Assembly: GCF_001667075.1 (NCBI RefSeq)
Contig: NZ_LZIL01000003.1
Coordinates: forward strand, 1 to 64,000
Origin: Mycobacterium sp. 852014-52450_SCH5900713
GTDB lineage: Bacteria; Actinomycetota; Actinomycetes; Mycobacteriales; Mycobacteriaceae
Direction: 5' to 3'
Length of the DNA stretch: 64,000 bases
Under the pieces are notes generated by a model, which saw nothing but the letters and a program-made list of their open reading frames with translations, made no database searches and was not told the origin of the DNA. Shown piece by piece: positions 10,673 to 18,615 of the stretch. A program made the position numbers and the translations under genes. Every line of letters begins with the position of its first letter. Position 1 is the stretch's first letter.

Positions 10673-10957
10673 TCAGGCCCAGCTGGAGCCGACGGCGCTG
10701 TCGGTGCTGGCCATGTTGCTGCCGGCGCTCTGCACCTTCTGCCCGTGGGCGTTGGCCTGCTCATAGATCACCTGGAAGTTGCGGCCCAACTGGGTGATGA
10801 ACTCCTGGCAGGCCACCGAACCGGCACCGCCCCAAAAGTCCCCGGCCGCAAGCACATCGCGAACGATGGCCTGGTGCTCAGCCTCCAGAGACGCGGCCTG
10901 CGCGCGGATGGTGGCCCCGTGAGTGTCGACATCGCCGAATTGATAGTTGATGGTCAT
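10673..10957 (-). CDS. esxV: WXG100 protein of the EsxN/EsxV (Mtb9.9) family
   Basis: Small helical-hairpin protein secreted by a type VII (ESX) system with its EsxW-type partner. From the ATG at 10957 it is 94 aa, starting MTINYQFGDVD, the exact family length. The WXG turn is FWGGAGS near residues 43-49. An in-frame TTG two codons upstream also exists, but AGGAGACG spacing and family length favour 10957. It lies 30 bp after esxW. The symbol is assigned by synteny with Rv3619c; the sequence is equally close to EsxN, so a functional distinction is not claimed. Confidence 0.93.
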   Translation of the reverse strand: MTINYQFGDVDTHGATIRAQAASLEAEHQAIVRDVLAAGDFWGGAGSVACQEFITQLGRNFQVIYEQANAHGQKVQSAGSNMASTDSAVGSSWA

Positions 10958-10987
10958 CGTCAATCGTCTCCTGTTTTGGTTGGTGGG

Positions 10988-11284
10988 CTAGCTGCCCAGG
11001 ATCTGCTGTGAGGCCTGCTCTTGCTGCTCGTAGTTGTTCGCGTCTCGAACCAGTCCGTCGCGGACGCCGTGCAGCATGTTGACGATGTTGCGGAACGCTT
11101 GATCGACCTGACCCATGGTGTCGTACGAGGTGGCCTGCGCCTGACCGCTCCAGCCGGAGCCGGCGATGTTCATCGAGGACGCCCACATCTTGCGAGCCTC
11201 ATCCTCAACCGTCTGGGCGTGCACCTCGAAGCGGCCCGCCATCGCCCGCATTTCGTGCGGATCGGTCATGAATCGTGTTGTCAT
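10988..11284 (-). CDS. esxW: WXG100 protein of the QILSS family (EsxW-like)
   Basis: Partner of the EsxV-like protein in a secreted heterodimer. It is 98 aa, begins [13 protein letters not shown], has the WXG turn GWSG at residues 44-47 and ends ASQQILGS, close to the QILSS signature of the EsxJ/K/M/P/W group. YEQQE near residues 85-89 fits the YxxxD/E ESX secretion signal. A strong GAAGGAGA ribosome site precedes the ATG at 11284. It is downstream of a PE/PPE pair, the usual ESX-5-type arrangement. Confidence 0.94.
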   Translation of the reverse strand: MTTRFMTDPHEMRAMAGRFEVHAQTVEDEARKMWASSMNIAGSGWSGQAQATSYDTMGQVDQAFRNIVNMLHGVRDGLVRDANNYEQQEQASQQILGS

Positions 11285-11358
11285 TACATGTCTCCTTCGA
11301 AAGTTGTTGTCAAGCTGGAAGTTTGGCTGCCGATGCGTTCAGTCTTTTCTCCTTTCCG

Positions 11359-12453
11359 TTATCCGACCACGCGCGGCAATACGCTGGCAGGAGCCGGCAT
11401 GGTGGCGCCGAATCCGCGCATCTCCATGCCGCCCGTTTGGGTCGCGGAGCTATGCGGGGGTCTCAGCATTCGAGCCGCCGCGCCGGCTCCCGACAGGGGA
11501 GCCCCGGCGGGTGCGGCAACTTGGGAAGTCGCCGCGGTCCAGTTCGGGGGAACCGAGAGACCCCCGACGGATGAGGCCTGGCCGAAACTTGCCGCCGGCG
11601 ACAGCCTCTGCGGTGCGGGTACTAGCGGCTGGCCGGGACGGAAACGTTGCATATCGGCCAGCCCCACCGGGGAGGATGCGCCCACGCCGCTCGCAAGGCC
11701 CGCGTTGGACGCGGTGATCCCGCCCAGTCCCGATGTGGCGGTGCCGCCACCCTGTCCGAAGGGCATGCCGAGCAGGCCGGTGAGACTGCTGATCGCCGAC
11801 GGGAAGCTACTGGCCAGCGACGAGGCGGACGAACTGAGCGTCGACGGCAACCCCATGGTCGCTTGGGTGGCCAACCCCTGCATGTTGGCCTCGCCGGCCG
11901 CCATGACGCTGGCCGCGACCCCGCCGGGATTGGTGGTGGGCGGGGCGACCGTCATCGGCGCCAGCATGGCCGCCGCCGCCGAGGAGCCGGCGTAGGCGTA
12001 CATGGCCATCGCGTCCTGGGCCCACATCTCGCCGTACTGCGCCTCGGTGGCCGCGATCGCCGGTGTGTTGATGCCCAGAAAGTTGGTCGCGATGAGCTGC
12101 ATCAGCAAGGCGCGGTTGGCCGCGATCACCGGCGGAGGCACGGTCGCCGCAAACGCCACCTCGTGCGCGACGGCGGCTGCGGTCGCCTGCATACCAGCCT
12201 GCTCGGCCTGCGCCGCCGTGGCGTGCATCCAGGCCACGTAGGGGGATGCGGCGGCCGCCATCGCTTCCGACGACGGGCCCTGCCAGGCGGCATCGGTGAG
12301 CTCGAGGATCGCCGTCCCGTAGCTCGTCGCGGCTGAACGCAGCTCCGCGGCGAGCCCCTCCCACGCGGTCGCCGCCGCCAGCATTGACACTGGGCCGGGG
12401 CCCGCGTACATCAGGCCCGAATTGACCTCCGGGGGCATCGCACCGAAATCCAT
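11359..12453 (-). CDS. PPE-family protein, SVP subgroup
   Basis: Surface or secreted PPE protein expected to pair with the PE protein encoded just upstream. The first 170 or so residues form the conserved PPE domain ([23 protein letters not shown] near residue 58; NxxALxxL region near 115). The C-terminal half has low complexity with [10 protein letters not shown] near residue 298, the GxxSVPxxW mark of the PPE-SVP subgroup. It is 364 aa. It sits between the PE gene (30 bp upstream) and esxW. It is clearly different from the PPE65 ortholog 4 kb away, so the locus has two PE/PPE pairs where H37Rv has one. Confidence 0.93.
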   Translation of the reverse strand: MDFGAMPPEVNSGLMYAGPGPVSMLAAATAWEGLAAELRSAATSYGTAILELTDAAWQGPSSEAMAAAASPYVAWMHATAAQAEQAGMQATAAAVAHEVAFAATVPPPVIAANRALLMQLIATNFLGINTPAIAATEAQYGEMWAQDAMAMYAYAGSSAAAAMLAPMTVAPPTTNPGGVAASVMAAGEANMQGLATQATMGLPSTLSSSASSLASSFPSAISSLTGLLGMPFGQGGGTATSGLGGITASNAGLASGVGASSPVGLADMQRFRPGQPLVPAPQRLSPAASFGQASSVGGLSVPPNWTAATSQVAAPAGAPLSGAGAAARMLRPPHSSATQTGGMEMRGFGATMPAPASVLPRVVG

Positions 12454-12483
12454 GACTACCTTCCTTTTCTCTATGTCGTTTCG

Positions 12484-13446
12484 CTATGCCAGCGCCGGCA
12501 TGGGCTTCGGGCCGGCAGCTTTGAGGGCGGCGTGCGCCTGCACGACGTGTTCGTTGGGCATGCCGGCGGGCAGGTGCATGGGGGCGACGTGTTCGGCCGG
12601 TATCGCGGCGGCCGCCAGCGGCATCCGGTGGACGGGCGCCGTCGGCGCCAGCTGCGAAGGCGAGATGTGCTGACCGGCCGCCAATTCCGCACCTGCGACG
12701 TGGCCGGCGGGCGCCGGGTGAGCGCCGTAATTGGCATTGGCGTAGCCGCCGTGCTGCGGTGCCGGGTGGGCGCCGTAATTGGCATTGGCGTATCCGCCGT
12801 ACTGCCGTGTCATGTGGCCGCCGTAATTGGCATTGGCGTATCCGCCGTGCTGCCGTGTCATGTGGCCGTAATTGGCATTGGCATAGCCGCCGTGCTGCGG
12901 TGCGGGGTGGGCGCCGTAATTGCCAGCGCCGTAACCGCCGCCCCCTTGCCAGCCCGCGCCGACGGGCGTCGCCGCCCCCAGGGGTCCGGGCGCGGCCGGG
13001 CCCGAGCCGACCGGGGCGCCGGGCACTGCCCGGCCCGGGGCGTTCGGGGTCACCCGGCGCGGCGCAGGTGGCGAAACGTGAGCGGGCGCGGCGGGTGCGG
13101 GGCGAGCGGGCGCGACAGGCGCCATACGGGCGGGGGCGACGTGGCCCCCCACCATCTGCGTCCGATTGGCAGCCTCGGTGGCTGCGTACGAATCGGCGCT
13201 GCGTCCCAACGCGCTGACGAACTGCTCATGAATCATGCTGGCCTGGGCGCTGATCGCCTGATACTGCTGGCCGTAACCGGCGAAGGCGGCCGCAGTCATC
13301 GCCGAGACTTCGTCGGCCGCCGCCGGAACCACTCCGGTGATCGAAAACGCGGCCATCGAGTTCGCGGCGGTTACCGCGGAGCCGATCGCCTGCAGCTGGC
13401 CGGCCGCGGCTAGCAGCAGGTCCGGCTGTGTGGTCACGAACGACAT
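12484..13446 (-). CDS. PE-family protein with a GGYANANYG tandem-repeat C-terminal domain
   Basis: The N-terminal 95 residues are a normal PE domain: MSFVTTQPDLLLAAAGQLQ, then YAATE near 93-97 as the YxxxD/E export signal. What follows is not PGRS. It is a Pro/Ala-rich linker (about 105-170), then about four and a half copies of a 15-16-residue unit containing ANYG and GGYAN, alternating between AHPAPQH and HMTRQ spacers (about 170-245), then a His/Ala/Pro-rich tail. The ATG at 13446 gives 320 aa; the in-frame start five codons earlier adds MRRRH, which is atypical. I do not recognise the repeat domain from any named PE subgroup. It is probably co-exported with the following PPE. Confidence 0.9.
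   Translation of the reverse strand: MSFVTTQPDLLLAAAGQLQAIGSAVTAANSMAAFSITGVVPAAADEVSAMTAAAFAGYGQQYQAISAQASMIHEQFVSALGRSADSYAATEAANRTQMVGGHVAPARMAPVAPARPAPAAPAHVSPPAPRRVTPNAPGRAVPGAPVGSGPAAPGPLGAATPVGAGWQGGGGYGAGNYGAHPAPQHGGYANANYGHMTRQHGGYANANYGGHMTRQYGGYANANYGAHPAPQHGGYANANYGAHPAPAGHVAGAELAAGQHISPSQLAPTAPVHRMPLAAAAIPAEHVAPMHLPAGMPNEHVVQAHAALKAAGPKPMPALA
12703..12935 (-). repeat. 48/45-bp coding tandem repeats within the PE gene
   Basis: The block GCCGTAATTGGCATTGGCG recurs with starts at 12724, 12772, 12820 and 12865, and a degenerate copy begins at 12913. Spacings are 48, 48, 45 and 48 bp, all multiples of three, so changes in copy number would keep the frame. The encoded unit is about ANYG(A/G)H....GGYAN. 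Confidence 0.9.
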
Positions 13447-13528
13447 GTGTCTTCTCCTCATTGAATGCCTGGATCTGGGGTGTCCCGTCTGCTTCCGGAG
13501 ACTATGTCATAAATTAGGAATCTATGTC

Positions 13529-13543
13529 TAGTACTAAGTACTA
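13529..13543. promoter_or_regulatory. Perfect 7-1-7 palindrome, candidate operator
   Basis: TAGTACT-A-AGTACTA is a perfect inverted repeat in an AT-rich patch (about 13505-13560) that contrasts with the GC-rich surroundings. It lies between the PE gene and the HTH gene, which are divergent, about 75 bp from the start of the latter. Its size and symmetry suit a dimeric HTH protein, possibly the adjacent one acting on both promoters. Confidence 0.45.
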
Positions 13544-13606
13544 ATTTCTTATTTTTCGTCATCGACTCGCAGATCTAGATGCTTTGCCCGTCTTTCGGCA
13601 CCGGGT

Positions 13607-13612
13607 TACTCT
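13607..13612 (+). promoter_or_regulatory. -10 box TACTCT, probable leaderless start of the HTH gene
   Basis: TACTCT ends 6 nt before the ATG at 13619, placing transcription start at or next to the start codon. No Shine-Dalgarno sequence precedes the ATG, which fits a leaderless mRNA. Confidence 0.5.
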
Positions 13613-13618
13613 GGACGG

Positions 13619-13969
13619 ATGCCACGCACTAACTCCGCAGGCTGGGGACTCAAGCGCCTGCTCGAGGCGACGCTGAACCGCGACATCACGGTCGAGCAGT
13701 TGCGCGACGCCTGTGGCGTCACCAAAGGACGGTGGTATGGGGGCGCCGGTCGCGCGAACGCCGACGACTTCCCCGACGCCGAGGAGGCCAGGCGCGCCGC
13801 GCACGCGTTCGGGCTCAGCGCTACCTGGCTACAGGTGGAACTGGGCCTGATCACGCCCGAAGATGTGCATGCGGCGTTGGGTGACGGGCAGTCGCTGGAT
13901 CCGTTCCGCGCCACGACCCGCCAGCGAGTGTTGATGCCGAATCCCACGGCGGAGGGCTCGGGCGGCTGA
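13619..13969 (+). CDS. Small HTH protein, immunity-repressor-like
   Basis: A 116-aa protein. Residues about 8-75 resemble a Cro/C1-type helix-turn-helix region: ITVEQLRDACGVTKGRWYGG is a plausible helix-turn-helix, followed by a helical part that ends in LSATWLQVELGLITPEDV. The tail is short and polar. This type of protein is widespread in actinobacteria and some copies act as phage-type repressors; the function here is inferred. It marks the edge of a 3-kb segment between the two PE/PPE pairs and is divergent from the repeat-bearing PE gene, with a palindrome between them. Confidence 0.7.
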   Translation: MPRTNSAGWGLKRLLEATLNRDITVEQLRDACGVTKGRWYGGAGRANADDFPDAEEARRAAHAFGLSATWLQVELGLITPEDVHAALGDGQSLDPFRATTRQRVLMPNPTAEGSGG

Positions 13970-14020
13970 GTCGCTTCCGGTCGACGCTGCGTGTCAGTGC
14001 CGGGGCATGCTATCGAGCGT

Positions 14021-14743
14021 ATGTTCGATACACCGCCGAATCCCGCCGCCCTGGTGGAGCTGATCGAGTAGTCGCACCGGCAGGAACCATGCTGGTGGCC
14101 CGCCGGCTGGCTGCGGTAGCAGCATTGCTGCGGCATCGGGTGGCCACCGCCGAGCGGCCCGAGTTGGACCATAAATACGCGGCAATCGACGGCTTCGAGC
14201 AGACCGCTGCCGAGGTCGCCGCCGCGATGAACCTCTCGCCCGTGGCGGCGGGCTATCTGGTGTCGTACGCGGAGGCGCTGGACACCAGGCTGCCGAAAGT
14301 TGCGGCCCTGCTCGGGAAGGGCCGGACGGACTGGCGCACGGTGCGCTTGATCATCAGCCGCAGCGATCTGGTCACGACGAGAAACTGATCAGGTGGTCAT
14401 CAACGTGGTGGCCAGCGAACGGACCGTCCATTCCGATGGCGCCGAGCCCGGCTACTGGAGGGCGACGGCGTCATCCGCCGAGCAAGTGCGCCAACTGGCC
14501 GCGGCCGCATCCTTTCGTCGCCGATCCGATGACGAGTCCGGTCGAGGCCCTGCGCTATCAACCGTCCGCCGTCCGGTGCCGCGATCTCACCTGTCGCTTC
14601 CCCGGGTGCAGCCGGCCGGCCGTTGTCTGCGACCTCGACCGCACCATTCCGTTCAGCCACCGCAATCCGGCTGCGGGTGGCGGACCGTCGCGGACAACCT
14701 CAAATACCTTTGCCGACAACATCATCGGTTCAAATTGCTTTAG
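14021..14743 (+). pseudogene. Remnant of a 13E12-type (DUF222/HNH) endonuclease gene
   Basis: Pieces of the mycobacterial 13E12 repeat family lie in order but in different frames. MFDTPPNPAALVELIE ends in a TAG at 14069. A DUF222 piece with ARRLAAVAALLRHRVA and VSYAEALDTRLPKVAALL is at 14089-14388. The pre-HNH segment VASERTVHSDGAEPGYW starts near 14400. The HNH part is split between two frames: CRFPGCSRPAVVCDLDRTIPF in one, NLKYLCRQHHRFK in the other. Intact members exceed 400 aa, so a central part is also deleted. It cannot make an active protein. Confidence 0.85.
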
Positions 14744-14773
14744 CGAGCGGTCGTGTTCCTCTAGCGTGTGGTC

Positions 14774-15235
14774 GTGACAACAACAGAGCAGGTGCAACCG
14801 GCATCCATTCCCACGTCCCGCAAAGTGTTGTGCGCCGTGTACGCGCTGATCGCGGTGCTGGCGCTTGTTGCGACGTGGAGTCAGACCGTCGCGTACACAC
14901 ACAGCGGCCTTGCCGCGTTCTTCGACAATTTCTGGCACGACACAAGGGTCAACGCGTCGTCGCGCAATCTCACCGCCGACGCCCTGATGCTAGGTATGTC
15001 CGTCGCCATCCTCATGGTCGTCGAAGCCAGGAAGTACGGCGTGCGATTCGTCTGGCTCTACATCGTCGGCGGGTTCTTCGTCGCCATCAGTGTGACGGTT
15101 CCACTCTTCCTTATCGCTCGCGAGATTCGGATCGGTGCAGCAGAACCCCCGCGTCTTCGCCCGTTCGATGTGATCCTCCTGGCCGTGGCTGGTGCCGGTG
15201 TCTTGGCCCTGACCTTTTGGGTTGACATGGGGTGA
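14774..15235 (+). CDS. DUF2834-like small integral membrane protein
   Basis: About 153 aa with four hydrophobic segments (about 20-40, 73-88, 94-113, 130-150 from the upstream GTG 14768; GTG 14774 is equally possible). The FFDNFWH and LTADALMLGMSVAILMVVEARK stretches resemble DUF2834 proteins, whose function is unknown. It is in the accessory segment between the PE/PPE pairs and has no obvious functional partner. The region contains no strong ribosome site, so the start is uncertain. Confidence 0.65.
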   Translation: MTTTEQVQPASIPTSRKVLCAVYALIAVLALVATWSQTVAYTHSGLAAFFDNFWHDTRVNASSRNLTADALMLGMSVAILMVVEARKYGVRFVWLYIVGGFFVAISVTVPLFLIAREIRIGAAEPPRLRPFDVILLAVAGAGVLALTFWVDMG

Positions 15236-15528
15236 ATTACTCAAGAGAGTAATTCCGCGTCGCTCCCATCATCGACTTAAACCCTTCGGCGAGTGGCGCG
15301 ATAAGCAACTGGCCGACGGCACGGTAACTCTTGCGGGATATCCGCTCTCAAAACGGCGCCGCGGCGCGACTTCAAATCAGAAACCCCATAGCTGCACGCC
15401 GTTAGACGAATATCCCTAAAATCCTGTGCAGTCAGCCATATCACCCGACATCGTCGACAAACAGGTACGGACATGACTGAAGCGAACCAAAAGGGCGAAA
15501 GCGTTAGTCATCCGGAAGTGTGGGCAGC

Positions 15529-16455
15529 GTGAGCCAGCCAACGGGCACGGGCGGCCAAGGCCCGCGTCGGACTCCCATGACGCTTGCCATATACCGTGAC
15601 TTACGCGTCGCCATGGTCGTACTAATGGTGATGCTCGCTGCGGGCGTGATCATCGAAAGGATATCGGCACCCTGCTGGCAATCGGCCATCAGCACTTACT
15701 ATTACACGTCCGCGCACAGCATCGTCGTCGCCGCGCTCCTGGCGCTCGGCACGCTATTCATCATCTATAGGGGCAGCACCGACACCGAGGATGTCTTGTT
15801 GACTCTGGCCGGGGTCAGCGCATTGACCGCCGCGATAGTGCCGCAGCCTCGACCCAACGACCTGTGCCCCGGGCCAGCTAATCTGCCGCTCGACTTCGAC
15901 GACAATGCCAAGGCCGCCATGCTGCCCAATGTTTGGGCGGTCGCCATCGCATTGGGTCTGGGCTATTTGGTGATCTGGTCGGTGATGCTGGACCAATGGA
16001 GGCGCGGTCGCCCCCCGCGGAAGCGAAGGCCGGGGGGAATAGTGTCGCTGTGCGTTTTCTGGCTGATTATGGTGCTCGGCCTGATTGCGCTGATCTTCTT
16101 TCGGGACACGTTCAAGGAGTACGCACACGGTGCAGCCGCAGTACTACTGCTCTCGGCCTTCATCGCCACCACGTTCTGCACCGCATACGTCGTCGGGCGA
16201 GAGGACCCGTCGAAGTCACCGCATCAGCGCGGTTACAAGCGCATCTACTGGGGGATTGCCTGGCTGATGCTGGCTACGTTGATTGCAGTTCTCTGGGTTC
16301 ATTACTCAAGAGGGTTGGGCGGCCATTGGGGCCTTCTGGCCGAGGTGGCGCTGATCCTCGAGTTCGCCGCGTACTGGGTGGTTCAAACGATCGACCTGTG
16401 GACAACACCTGACCGGATTATGCGCTTTACCAAACGTCCTCCGCCGTGTCTGTAG
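15529..16455 (+). CDS. Multispanning membrane protein of unknown function
   Basis: About 308 aa from GTG 15529 (a GTG at 15520 is also in frame). Seven or so hydrophobic helices are visible. The first loop contains ISTYYYTSAHSIVVAALLAL, a Tyr-rich motif seen in uncharacterised bacterial membrane proteins with a YYYT loop. A region with two Cys (ISAPCWQ and NDLCPGP) may be extracytoplasmic. I do not recognise a family with known activity. It is in the same accessory segment as the DUF2834-like gene, and codon use is less GC-rich than in flanking core genes, which suggests a separate origin. Confidence 0.65.
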   Translation: MSQPTGTGGQGPRRTPMTLAIYRDLRVAMVVLMVMLAAGVIIERISAPCWQSAISTYYYTSAHSIVVAALLALGTLFIIYRGSTDTEDVLLTLAGVSALTAAIVPQPRPNDLCPGPANLPLDFDDNAKAAMLPNVWAVAIALGLGYLVIWSVMLDQWRRGRPPRKRRPGGIVSLCVFWLIMVLGLIALIFFRDTFKEYAHGAAAVLLLSAFIATTFCTAYVVGREDPSKSPHQRGYKRIYWGIAWLMLATLIAVLWVHYSRGLGGHWGLLAEVALILEFAAYWVVQTIDLWTTPDRIMRFTKRPPPCL

Positions 16456-16685
16456 TGCTGGCCGTCGCGGACGGGCACGAAATCGCGGCGCGCAATTCCG
16501 TAATCACATGCGCGACATGCTCTTCGCATTCAAAGGCACACCTAGCACCAGCCCCTTCTGCACTTGGGTGAACGATCCCAAAGAGCCCGAAGAACTACCG
16601 CCGGACTGGATTCCCGACGAGCCGGCCGTGGAACCCGTCCCGGACGATCCCACCCTTCTGACGCGCGGAGCGAGTGCGTCTCGAA

Positions 16686-17918
16686 TCAGCCCCCCGCGGG
16701 TGGTTGAGCAATGACCGTGGGCTTGAAACCGTATCGCGGCGCGACGAAGTGGGCCGCTGCACTACGCCCCGTCCCGCCAACAGGCATCATCGGCACCCCG
16801 CCAACCGCGTTCGTGGCAGGTTCCATAGCCGACGCAGCAGTGAGGCCGTTGAGAGCCAAGGTGACCGGTGGCGCCGCCGGGGCCGCGCTGGTCCATGCCG
16901 CCGGCACCGACAACCCACCGATCGATGCGGCCTTGCCGACGGCTCCGCCGATCGAGCCGATCGAACCCAGGCCCGGCCCTGCAATGGCCGCGGGCAGAGC
17001 CGCTTCCGCGGCTTTGGCGGCACCCTCGGCCGCGGACTTCGCGGCGGGGATCATGCCCTGGGCAATACCTTGGATGTCTTTGAACGAGGTGGTGAATAGC
17101 CGGGTCGGCGAAATCAACCGGATGAACGCGTCAAAGGGCGTACTGGCGTCCAGGGTTTGCGACCCGGTCAGACCCTCCAACAAATCACCCAACGGACCGC
17201 TGACGACGAGCCCGTCGCCCTCGGGGTTGAGGGCGATTCCGCCGAGGGAAAACGCGGGATTGGGATTGTTCGCCGACCCGGCCAGCGACGACAACGCCTG
17301 GGGCACCGTGTCTAGCCCCTGCATGCTGTTACCTCCACCGCTGCCGGCCGCTTGGGCCACCGCCGCGGCCTGATTGGCGGCCCCGGCCGGGTTGGTGCTG
17401 GGCGCTGCGGGCTCGAACGGTGCCAACGTCGACGCCGCGGCCGACGTGCCGGCGTATCCATACATCGCGGCGGCGTCTTGAGCCCACATCTCGCCGTATT
17501 GCGCCTCGGTCGCCGCGAGCGCCGCGGTGTTCTGCCCGAGGAGGTTCGTCGCCAGCAACTCCATCAGCAGCGCCCGGTTGGTGGCAATCACCAGCGGGGG
17601 CACCGTTTCGGCGAACGCCGCCTCGTAGGCTCCCGCTGCCGCCACCGCTTGGGCGGCGGCATGTTCCGCCCGCCCCGCGGTGCCCCGTAGCCACGCCACT
17701 TGCGGCAGGGCCGCCGTAAGCATGGACGACGCAGCCGGCCCCTGCCATGGCCCGTCGGTAAGGCCCGCAATCGCCGAGCCGTATGAGGATGCTGCGGAAT
17801 GCAACTCGGCGGCCAGCCCGTCCCAGGCCGCCGCGGCGGCCAGCAGCGGTCCCGAGCCGGGGCCGGAATACATCAGCGCGGAGTTGACCTCCGGCGGCAA
17901 CTGCGCGAAATCCAGCAT
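16686..17918 (-). CDS. PPE65: PPE-family protein PPE65
   Basis: Ortholog of Rv3621c. The ATG at 17918 gives 410 aa (413 in M. tuberculosis). The PPE domain begins MLDFAQLPPEVNSALMYSG. IGGLSVPAAW near residue 350 puts it in the SVP subgroup, and the C-terminus KPTVIAQPPAGG matches PPE65. The frame is open upstream into the PE gene, but the PPE signature and spacing fix the start 10 bp after the PE32 stop. It should form a heterodimer with PE32 through the PPE helical domain and be exported by an ESX system. About 230 bp downstream contains no clear gene. Confidence 0.95.
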   Translation of the reverse strand: MLDFAQLPPEVNSALMYSGPGSGPLLAAAAAWDGLAAELHSAASSYGSAIAGLTDGPWQGPAASSMLTAALPQVAWLRGTAGRAEHAAAQAVAAAGAYEAAFAETVPPLVIATNRALLMELLATNLLGQNTAALAATEAQYGEMWAQDAAAMYGYAGTSAAASTLAPFEPAAPSTNPAGAANQAAAVAQAAGSGGGNSMQGLDTVPQALSSLAGSANNPNPAFSLGGIALNPEGDGLVVSGPLGDLLEGLTGSQTLDASTPFDAFIRLISPTRLFTTSFKDIQGIAQGMIPAAKSAAEGAAKAAEAALPAAIAGPGLGSIGSIGGAVGKAASIGGLSVPAAWTSAAPAAPPVTLALNGLTAASAMEPATNAVGGVPMMPVGGTGRSAAAHFVAPRYGFKPTVIAQPPAGG

Positions 17919-17928
17919 GTGTGCTCGC

Positions 17929-18228
17929 CTAACCGACCGCGGCCGTGTTGGCCATCTCCGTGGCGGCGTACGAGCCGGCACTGATGCCGAGCGTCGTCGC
18001 CAGCTGATCACGAACCGCGGCGGCCTCGGCGCTGATCTCCTGGAAGAGCTTTGCGTGCCAGGAGAACTGCGCGGCGGTCAGCATCGACACCGCATCAGCG
18101 GCGGCGGGAACGATCCCGGTCGTCGGGCCTGCCACGGCCGAGTTGCCCTCCCGCACGGCCTCATTGATGCTGTGCAGTTCGCCGGCCGCCGCATCCAGGA
18201 TTTCCGGTTGCGCCATCAGATAAGACAT
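17929..18228 (-). CDS. PE32: PE-family protein PE32
   Basis: A PE-only protein of 99 aa, the canonical length. It starts MSYLMAQPEILDAAAGELH after a strong GAGGAGGGG ribosome site and ends with YAATEMANTAAVG, holding the YxxxE ESX secretion signal. It lacks any C-terminal extension, unlike the other PE protein in this window. It is 10 bp upstream of PPE65, with which it probably pairs. Confidence 0.95.
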   Translation of the reverse strand: MSYLMAQPEILDAAAGELHSINEAVREGNSAVAGPTTGIVPAAADAVSMLTAAQFSWHAKLFQEISAEAAAVRDQLATTLGISAGSYAATEMANTAAVG

Positions 18229-18602
18229 TTCCCCTCCTCTAATTCCCTTCGAATCAACAGCTTTCAGCCCGCACGCATGCATCGAGCCGGGCGCCTGGCC
18301 ACGTTAGGTCAGTCGCGTCCAGAGAAGACAGTCTCAGGCTCGCCAATTCATTACCGAGTCGATAACTGTTCACTTTGCTGGACAGAAATGCTGGAACATT
18401 TGGGTTGGATATGAAAGATATTGCAAACCAATATGTTTGGAGTCATATATGTACTTATATGTGGCCGCCACGCCAGCCCGAGAGATTTGCCATCCACGGC
18501 GAGAGCAACTGAAACGCTTGCACAACAATCGTTTTCGAACCCGTACGCCAGCCGAACAGGACGGCGGGGGCCGGCCCGTAGCATCTGCGGCGCCCCAGCG
18601 GC
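18229..18602. other. Intergenic region with an AT-rich core
   Basis: There is no gene in this 370-bp gap between divergent PE32 and lpqG. Bases about 18400-18470 are strikingly AT-rich (AATATGTTTGGAGTCATATA and neighbours) and contain the inverted pair CAAAC/GTTTG around 18424-18439. This type of sequence attracts Lsr2/EspR-like nucleoid proteins in mycobacteria; binding here is inference. Confidence 0.5.
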
Positions 18603-18608
18603 TAGGGT
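18603..18608 (+). promoter_or_regulatory. -10 box TAGGGT, probable leaderless start of lpqG
   Basis: TAGGGT lies 7 nt before the lpqG ATG at 18616, with no ribosome site between. Confidence 0.45.
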
Positions 18609-18615
18609 GCCAGGC

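Noticed and set aside
10673..11284. ESX-1 esxA/esxB pair
   Set aside because: The sequences match the Mtb9.9 and QILSS families associated with ESX-5, not ESAT-6 and CFP-10.
12703..12935. CRISPR or VNTR outside a gene
   Set aside because: The period is a multiple of three and the sequence is coding in the PE frame, so it is a protein repeat.
15222..15419. 65-codon plus-strand frame between the two membrane-protein genes
   Set aside because: It overlaps the DUF2834-like end, has no ribosome site, and its composition is not protein-like.
16508..16714. 68-codon plus-strand frame after the multispanning membrane protein
   Set aside because: It overlaps the PPE65 end and has no start signal or recognised motif; it is Pro/Glu/Asp-rich by composition.
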